In this document: in pieces, positions 59,125 through 64,000 of the stretch | Position numbering within the stretch: the stretch's first letter is position 1 | How the letters are laid out: each line of letters starts with the position of its first letter | Assembly: GCF_900104725.1 (NCBI RefSeq) | Contig: NZ_LT629758.1 | Coordinates: 7,712,001-7,776,000, forward strand | Direction: 5' to 3' | From: Actinoplanes derwentensis | GTDB taxonomy: Bacteria; Actinomycetota; Actinomycetes; Mycobacteriales; Micromonosporaceae | DNA: 64,000 bases | Program-made: the position numbers and the translations under genes | Notes under the pieces: model-generated | Seen by the model: only the letters and a program-made list of their open reading frames with translations | What the model was told of the DNA's origin: nothing | Database searches by the model: none

Positions 59125-59137
59125 GACATGCCATGTC
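59125..59137. promoter_or_regulatory. Palindrome in the divergent promoter region
   Basis: GACATG-C-CATGTC (6+1+6, perfect) lies in the 199-bp gap between the divergent B12-rSAM and regulator genes, 33 bp before the regulator start. A likely operator for the adjacent regulator controlling both directions. Confidence 0.55.
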
Positions 59138-59169
59138 GAATCGGGCCGTTCCACCAGAGGACGTGAATC

Positions 59170-60594
59170 GTGGCCAAGGAACCCCTGTCACCTGCCAACA
59201 GCAACCTGAACGAGTTGCTGCACCAAGCAGGATGGCGGCCTGAAACCCTGGCCCGACGGCTCAACGCGGCGCTGGCACGTAGCGGCTCCAATCGCCACAT
59301 CCACGAAAAGACCCCATACCGATGGATCCGCGGCGGAGAACTGCCGCACGGTGAGGTCCCCGACCTGGTGGTTCAGGTCCTGGCCGGCGCCCTGAACACG
59401 GATGTCACCTACGAGCAGGTGTGGGGCCGTCCGCGGACCCGTGGGCCCGCGCCACTGAGCGCCGATCACGGCAGCGATCTACCCTGGGACTCAACTGGCC
59501 TGCTCAGCCTCCTGGGGGAACCCGTGCCCACCCGCCGCACCGTTCTCGCGGTGACCGGCGCCGCGATCACCGGCCCGGCCTGGACCGCCCTCGAACACCC
59601 GGCCCCCACATTGAAGTCAACCGCCGACGAGGCCGGACGCGTCACTCCACCCCTGCTGAAAATGATCGACGGCATCGTCACCCAGGCACAACAGCTCGAC
59701 GACCAGCAAGGCGGTGCCGCGCGTGGCTACGTCGCCGACCAATTCAGCATCCTCGCCCGGCTCATGAGACGCGCCTCGTACGACGCCGCGACTGGCCGCC
59801 GTCTCGCCGCAGCCCTAGCCCAGCTCGCCCAAACCAGCGGATTCATGGCCTTCGACGCAGCCGACGACGGCCAAGCACAACGCTGGTATCTGATCGCTCT
59901 CCGCGCCGCTCACGCCGCCGACAACTCCGCACTGACCGCCAGCATCCTGGCCCTGATGTCCAACCAGGCCGCCGACCGCAGTCACCCCCTCGACGCCCTG
60001 CAACTGGCCAACGCCGCCCAGCACGCCGCCCGCCACACACCGCCCGTCGTGCGATCACTGGTCGCGACCCGAAGCACCCTCGCCTACGCCGCCGCCGGCG
60101 ACCTCACCGGTTTCAACCACATGCGCGAACAAACCCTCAACTTCCAGAACAACCCCGGCGATGAACCCGGACCGCCATGGGCCGAATACATCGACCACAT
60201 CGAACTCGACGCCATCACCGGCCGCGGCCTCGTCGTACTCGCCGAACACCTACCCCGGCAACGCGCCGACCTACTGCGCCAGGCAACCCACCTACTACAC
60301 ACACGCGCCTACACCCCACACGACGCCACACCACAACGCTCAGCCCTCCGCCACGGCGCCTGGCTCAGCCTCGCCCACCTCGCCGCACTACGACAAAATC
60401 AGCCGACTTCCACCACCGACGACCTCGACCGCTCGATCAAAGCCACCCGCCTCGCCATCACGCGAATCCCCGCTGTTAGCTCCGCCCGCAGCATCGCCCT
60501 ACTACACCGTGTCGCCGCAGACGTCGAACCTCTTGCCCGTCGTTCTCCAGCCGCACATACGCTGCTGCGCGACCTACGCTCGGCACTCCCCTGA
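59170..60594 (+). CDS. Cluster-situated transcription regulator (HTH plus helical repeats)
   Basis: 474 aa from GTG 59170. The N-terminal ~80 residues form a DNA-binding domain of actinobacterial type: NLNELLHQAGWRPETLARRL, HEKTPYRWIRGGELPHGEVP. A linker leads to a long TPR-like helical domain (RLAAALAQLAQTSGFMAFDA, DNSALTASILALMSNQAADR, PLDALQLANAAQHAARHTPP). Such regulators sit beside secondary-metabolite and integrative-element genes in actinomycetes. The divergent position and palindrome suggest control of the seven-gene operon. Confidence 0.72.
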   Translation: MAKEPLSPANSNLNELLHQAGWRPETLARRLNAALARSGSNRHIHEKTPYRWIRGGELPHGEVPDLVVQVLAGALNTDVTYEQVWGRPRTRGPAPLSADHGSDLPWDSTGLLSLLGEPVPTRRTVLAVTGAAITGPAWTALEHPAPTLKSTADEAGRVTPPLLKMIDGIVTQAQQLDDQQGGAARGYVADQFSILARLMRRASYDAATGRRLAAALAQLAQTSGFMAFDAADDGQAQRWYLIALRAAHAADNSALTASILALMSNQAADRSHPLDALQLANAAQHAARHTPPVVRSLVATRSTLAYAAAGDLTGFNHMREQTLNFQNNPGDEPGPPWAEYIDHIELDAITGRGLVVLAEHLPRQRADLLRQATHLLHTRAYTPHDATPQRSALRHGAWLSLAHLAALRQNQPTSTTDDLDRSIKATRLAITRIPAVSSARSIALLHRVAADVEPLARRSPAAHTLLRDLRSALP

Positions 60595-60791
60595 CGGATG
60601 GTCCATCCTGCACAACGATGTCGCCCTTCCTCGTGCCAGACGACGAGGCCCGGCACGAAAGCGCCACCATGACGGTGCCGCGCAGGCGACCCCCCATGGA
60701 CAGGGTGCCGACCGATCCGCAACAAGATGGAGTGGCATTTGCGACCGGTCTGGCCCGTCGGGTCGCCGTGTCAAAGGTTAGGCTGCTCGAC

Positions 60792-61451
60792 GTGATCCAA
60801 GCGGTGGTCTTCGACGTCGGTGAGTGTCTCGTTAATGAGGCGCGAGAGTATGGCACTTGGGCTGACTGGCTCGGAGTGCCACGACATACCTTCTCCGCGG
60901 TGTTCGGGTCGGTGATTGCGGGCGGGCTGGACTACCGGGAGACATTCCAGGTGTTCCGACCCGGTTTTGATCTAACGGAGGAGCGCGAGAAGCGCGCAGC
61001 TGCTGGTCAACCGGAGTGGTTCGACGAAGAGGATCTTTACCCTGATGTCCGGTCGACGTTGTCGGCCCTTCGCAGTGCGGGGCTCTGGGTAGGGATCGCT
61101 GGGAATCAAACCGTACGAGCAGGTGGCATCCTCCGCGCCCTCGATCTGCCAAACGACATGATCGCCACTTCTGACGACTGGGGCGTCTCGAAGCCCGACA
61201 TCGCCTTCTTCGACGCGGTGGCGGCGTCGATGCCCTGCAAACCGGAAGAGGCCCTCTACGTGGGTGACCGACTGGACAACGACATTCTTCCCGCGACCAC
61301 TGCGGGCTTCAAGACGGCATTGATTCACCGGGGGCCGTGGGGGGTCATTCAGAAGAACAACCGTCAGGCAGCCCAGGTGCCGACGATGCGGATCGACTCT
61401 CTAGCGGAACTGCCTGACCGGATCGAGGCGCTCAACCTCGCAGCGCGTTAA
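60792..61451 (+). CDS. HAD-superfamily hydrolase
   Basis: 219 aa from GTG 60792. Motif I is VVFDVGECLV, with the nucleophile Asp but Gly in the usual second Asp position (DxG in place of DxD). Motif II is VGIAGNQ, motif III Lys in WGVSKPDIAFF, and motif IV YVGDRLDNDILPATTAG. The second-Asp change is seen in some haloacid-type members that are not phosphatases. Convergent with the XRE regulator; the 3' ends overlap by 20 bp. A phosphatase or dehalogenase-like role cannot be told apart. Confidence 0.78.
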   Translation: MIQAVVFDVGECLVNEAREYGTWADWLGVPRHTFSAVFGSVIAGGLDYRETFQVFRPGFDLTEEREKRAAAGQPEWFDEEDLYPDVRSTLSALRSAGLWVGIAGNQTVRAGGILRALDLPNDMIATSDDWGVSKPDIAFFDAVAASMPCKPEEALYVGDRLDNDILPATTAGFKTALIHRGPWGVIQKNNRQAAQVPTMRIDSLAELPDRIEALNLAAR

Positions 61452-62700
61452 GGGTCGCGCTCCAGCCGTAGAGCCGGTCGTCAATCGATTGAACCTCGTC
61501 GCTGTCGGCCCAGGGTTGGAGGCCTTCGCGAACCTTCCGGACGCGTTCCATGCCAGTCGCATACCAGGTTATCGCGAGTTGATCCAAGGCTTCGTGAAGG
61601 CGCTTGCACGATTCCATAGGCTTGGCGGCGGCTACCTCCACGGCCGCTAGGTCGGCCAGGACTACCGCACGTTGCTTGCTTTCGCCGGCTTCCAGACCGG
61701 TGAGGGCCTCGGTGAGGGAGTCTCGTGCTTGAGACCAGCGCCCCGCGAGAAGCTGGATGTTGCCCTTGAAAGCCACCAGCCGGGCCCCGGAGAACCAGGT
61801 GAACCACTCAGGGGAACGGCTCTCATCCTCAGATGCAAGAGCGGCTTCGGCGCTGGCGATCGCGGCAAGCGCTTCGCCAGGCTGACCACAGCGAGTGTGG
61901 CATTCGGCCTCGACGGCATAGATCCACGCCACGAATTCGGCGGATGCCGATCCTCGCCGGGCATAGGTTCGTGCAGCACGAAGGCGATTGGCCGTCTCCG
62001 CCGGGTGATTGGCCCACCCGGGGATGAAAGCTGCGTGCGCAAGGATGGCCGAACCCAACAGCGAGTCGTTGGCTTCTCCCGCAGCCTGCAAGGCGTGGAC
62101 GAAAGTTGCGTCGGCAGCGTCGGGCTGGCGAAGGTCAAAGAACTCGATCCGACCGGCGATCAGGAGCGACTCGGCCAAAGCGAGCGAGACCACCCGACGA
62201 GGCACCCCACTTGTCTCCGCGAGCAACTGGAGGCCTAACCGCGTGTGTTCCACGACGGCGGGGTGCAGGTGATCTGGCTGCACGGTCGAATACATCCGGC
62301 GATGGGCAGCGGTGATCATGCTGTAGTCAGCGCCAATCGTGGCTGGCTGCACCGGCTTCGATGCCTGCGGAAGTGGTGAACCCAGAACCGTATGGCCGAC
62401 TTGGGCAGCGCTGGCGCCGCGGCCAATAGTGGACTCCCGCACCTCCCACGGCGGCGTGAAGCCGAGCCGCTCCACCGGGAGCTGGAGAACATGAACGAGG
62501 AGACGCTGGTGCTCGGTGCGAGGCCACGGCGGGGTATTCGACTCCCACCGTCGAACCTGGCGAACGCTCACCTCCATCTCGCTCAGCCCGATCCGAGGTG
62601 CCGCTCGATTCAACGCATCCACGAACGCCTGTTGCGAGGAATAGCCAGCATGTTGGCGTGCAGCCTTGAGGGCGGTGTTCCCGTGAGGGTGGCGGCTCAT
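61432..62700 (-). CDS. XRE-family regulator with TPR-like domain
   Basis: 422 aa from ATG 62700 with GGGAGAACACG, a good ribosome site (the frame extends to 62751). The XRE domain is NTALKAARQHAGYSSQQAFV, LNRAAPRIGLSEMEVSVRQV, RRWESNTPPWPR (residues ~8-60). The remainder is helical repeats (VVSLALAESLLIAGRIEFFD, LLGSAILAHAAFIPGWANHP, AECHTRCGQPGEALAAIASA). Common in actinomycetes as regulators of accessory genes. A 15-bp inverted repeat lies about 90 bp upstream. Confidence 0.8.
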   Translation of the reverse strand: MSRHPHGNTALKAARQHAGYSSQQAFVDALNRAAPRIGLSEMEVSVRQVRRWESNTPPWPRTEHQRLLVHVLQLPVERLGFTPPWEVRESTIGRGASAAQVGHTVLGSPLPQASKPVQPATIGADYSMITAAHRRMYSTVQPDHLHPAVVEHTRLGLQLLAETSGVPRRVVSLALAESLLIAGRIEFFDLRQPDAADATFVHALQAAGEANDSLLGSAILAHAAFIPGWANHPAETANRLRAARTYARRGSASAEFVAWIYAVEAECHTRCGQPGEALAAIASAEAALASEDESRSPEWFTWFSGARLVAFKGNIQLLAGRWSQARDSLTEALTGLEAGESKQRAVVLADLAAVEVAAAKPMESCKRLHEALDQLAITWYATGMERVRKVREGLQPWADSDEVQSIDDRLYGWSATLNALRG

Positions 62701-62789
62701 CGTGTTCTCCCATCCTTGCTTGTCTCCGAAGCATAGAACCAGAGGACTCATATCGGCCGTGGTGACAAGTTCAAGAACGAGAGATGGGC

Positions 62790-62804
62790 TTTAAGTCCCT
62801 TAAA
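62790..62804. promoter_or_regulatory. Inverted repeat upstream of the XRE regulator
   Basis: TTTAAG-TCC-CTTAAA in the region between the divergent XRE gene and the small + strand genes. An operator-like site, 90 bp upstream of the XRE start. Confidence 0.4.
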
Positions 62805-62981
62805 CGTCCTCCAAAGGGCCTTCTAAAGCACAGCAGGGTCAGTCATGGTCTAACGATGCGTAGCGACGACAGCACGTATTACTCGGTGCCAGTTGAGCTT
62901 GCGCCGGGTGGGGCGCGGGCTGTCATTGACGAGCTGGCTCCGGCCGGATCCCTTGACTACGTCCCTGCAAGGAGGTGGACG

Positions 62982-63233
62982 ATGGAGCGTCGCATCCCAT
63001 CCAGCACTCAGGAGATCGCCGGGGCGACCCTGACGATCAGCACGATGGGCGGCTTCTCGGTAGAGATCGACGGCCGGTACATCGGGTTCATGCACGCCAC
63101 CCACGGCGCCCTGTTCAACGCCTACCAGCGGGTGCCCGGCGAAAGGGGCAACTGGCTCGGCCGGCACTCCAAGGAAGGCGCCGTGCGCGCCATCATGCGG
63201 GCCAACGGCCTGGTGCCGACGGAGGTGGCGTGA
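62982..63233 (+). CDS. Conserved hypothetical protein
   Basis: 83 aa. ATG 62982 is chosen for the strong AAGGAGG at 62969-62975; ATG 62856 gives a 125-aa form. Sequence: MERRIPSSTQEIAGATLTIS, TMGGFSVEIDGRYIGFMHAT, NWLGRHSKEGAVRAIMRANG. A beta-strand opening and a helical C-terminus, with no known motif. The stop overlaps the next start in TGATG, so the two are coupled. Likely an actinobacterial integrative-element or regulon gene. Confidence 0.65.
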   Translation: MERRIPSSTQEIAGATLTISTMGGFSVEIDGRYIGFMHATHGALFNAYQRVPGERGNWLGRHSKEGAVRAIMRANGLVPTEVA

Positions 63234-63619
63234 TGGGGCTCCGCGACTATCCCCCAGCCGCGCAGATCCACCGCCCGGACTGCCCCGGCATCTCACAGGG
63301 GACTCTCCCGGAGCTGACCACGGCGGAGATCGCCCGCAGCCACCCGAACGCGGTCATGCACAACTGCTACCACTTCCACCAGAACACGGCCGGTGTCGTC
63401 GAGCCAGTGGTCTACCCCCCACACGACTACAAGCCGTCGACGAACAAGCCGGCCGACGCGCGTCGGCCCCTGTGCGCGACGTGCCGGGGCACCCACGGCG
63501 ACCAGCAGGTGGAAGGCGCTGGCCTGCTGCTGCCGACCCGGGGCCAGCGGATCCTCCTACCGGGTGAATCGTCCGGCGGGATCCCAGGCGGCGGCCTCAT
63601 CCTGCCGGGCAACCGCTAG
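63233..63619 (+). CDS. Conserved hypothetical protein with Cys/His-rich segment
   Basis: 128 aa from ATG 63233, overlapping the previous stop by one base. MGLRDYPPAAQIHRPDCPGI, then AVMHNCYHFHQNTAGVVEPV and RRPLCATCRGTHGDQQ: Cys/His spacing that may form a zinc site. The Gly/Pro-rich end (SSGGIPGGGLILPGNR) is low complexity. GGAGG lies 8 bases upstream. Family unknown. Confidence 0.65.
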   Translation: MGLRDYPPAAQIHRPDCPGISQGTLPELTTAEIARSHPNAVMHNCYHFHQNTAGVVEPVVYPPHDYKPSTNKPADARRPLCATCRGTHGDQQVEGAGLLLPTRGQRILLPGESSGGIPGGGLILPGNR

Positions 63620-63708
63620 CGCTGGCTGAAGGACCGACCAACAAACTTTGGTTTACGGCGTATGGCGGCATGCAGACCTTGCGCGTGATCGGTGACGGCT
63701 TCTCGCTC

Positions 63709-63723
63709 AGTCCACTGTGGACT
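63709..63723. promoter_or_regulatory. 15-bp palindrome before the last gene
   Basis: AGTCCAC-T-GTGGACT, perfect 7+1+7, in the 280-bp gap before the partial gene at 63899. The surrounding DNA is AT-rich (63735-63770), as expected for a promoter region. Probably an operator. Confidence 0.45.
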
Positions 63724-63898
63724 AGATCGGAAGTCACGTAGCTCTTAAATTACTGCAAAAGTTACAAACCCCGCGGATGGGCGATTCAGCCGTCGCGGCG
63801 AATCTGTCAATCCGTACGGCCTAGCTGTCGTCACGCCCCGACAACTCACGGCTGCCGGAACATCGTGCCCGTTTTCTGATGGAAGGGAATGTGCGGAA

Positions 63899-64000
63899 TT
63901 GAGTACGGATACGGTCACGGCCCAGCAAGGACTGGCGGGTGATCTTTGGCTTGCCATGCACGACACCATGGCGCGCGAAAAAGCGGCCCTGCCCCCTCAG
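63899..64000 (+). CDS. Hypothetical protein, 3' end beyond window
   Basis: The frame from TTG 63899 stays open to the window edge (34 codons). GGAAGGGA lies 63881-63888, a good ribosome site ten bases upstream. Starts MSTDTVTAQQGLAGDLWLAM and continues HDTMAREKAALPPQ, helical. The nearby GTG and ATG starts run into stops quickly, which favours this frame. Too short to identify. Confidence 0.4.
   Translation, partial: MSTDTVTAQQGLAGDLWLAMHDTMAREKAALPPQ

Noticed and set aside
62856..62981. Upstream extension of the 83-aa gene from ATG 62856
   Set aside because: The internal ATG 62982 has a full AAGGAGG site, and the extension lacks one; kept only as an alternative start.

Overview
The window is high-GC DNA with frequent GTG and TTG starts, tight ATGA/GTGA gene overlaps and hairpin terminators that lack a T run, all typical of an actinomycete. 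The phage genes, the helix-turn-helix regulators with long helical C-termini and the radical-SAM cluster would suit the Micromonosporaceae, but no marker gene here proves the family. No tRNA, rRNA or CRISPR array was seen.

Layout. (1) 1-6.0 kb: accessory DNA with hypothetical genes, an IS110-family insertion sequence whose upstream region folds like a bridge RNA, a plasmid-type RepA-like initiator candidate, and a divergent AlpA/excisionase-like gene with a near-consensus promoter and apparently no leader. (2) 6.2-48.6 kb: a nearly complete long-tailed (siphovirus-type) prophage on the + strand. It runs HNH nuclease, proteasome-like Ntn hydrolase, terminase, portal, MuF, scaffold, decoration, capsid, connectors, major tail protein, tail chaperones, tape measure, tail tip, fibre, holin, endolysin, zinc-ribbon protein. 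No integrase, lysogeny repressor or ParA is visible, so with the RepA-like gene a phage-plasmid is possible. (3) 49.2-50.8 kb: an APH-type kinase and a GNAT acetyltransferase. (4) 51.0-59.0 kb: a seven-gene minus-strand biosynthetic operon: cobalamin-type radical SAM enzyme, second radical SAM enzyme, PLP aminotransferase, two paralogous GT-A-like transferases, SAM methyltransferase, and a PurF-family amidophosphoribosyltransferase with an altered PRPP loop. A divergent regulator sits upstream with a palindrome between. I do not recognise the product. (5) 60.8-64 kb: a HAD phosphatase, an XRE regulator and small hypothetical genes running off the window.

The prophage carries several minus-strand cargo (moron) insertions between late-gene blocks: 10.3-13.4, 21.5-22.0, 30.4-30.6, 31.6-32.5 and 41.7-42.4 kb. 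Best resolved is a 1503-bp element at 10610-12112 with IS21-like repeated ends beginning TG and ending CA, and a perfect 5-bp target duplication. It splits a 110-codon gene that can be rebuilt exactly in frame. The element has no transposase; it carries a PD-(D/E)XK nuclease-like protein and a small zinc-finger protein. Beside it lie a lone extra copy of the element end and a CHAT (caspase-like) protease gene. Another cargo locus holds a degenerate nucleotidyltransferase pair resembling a toxin-antitoxin or abortive-infection unit.

After several terminators or cargo insertions, late transcription appears to be re-entered through a repeated motif, ACAACTGAATAG or close variants. It is present five times just upstream of the decoration, tail chaperone, fibre, endolysin and zinc-ribbon genes.
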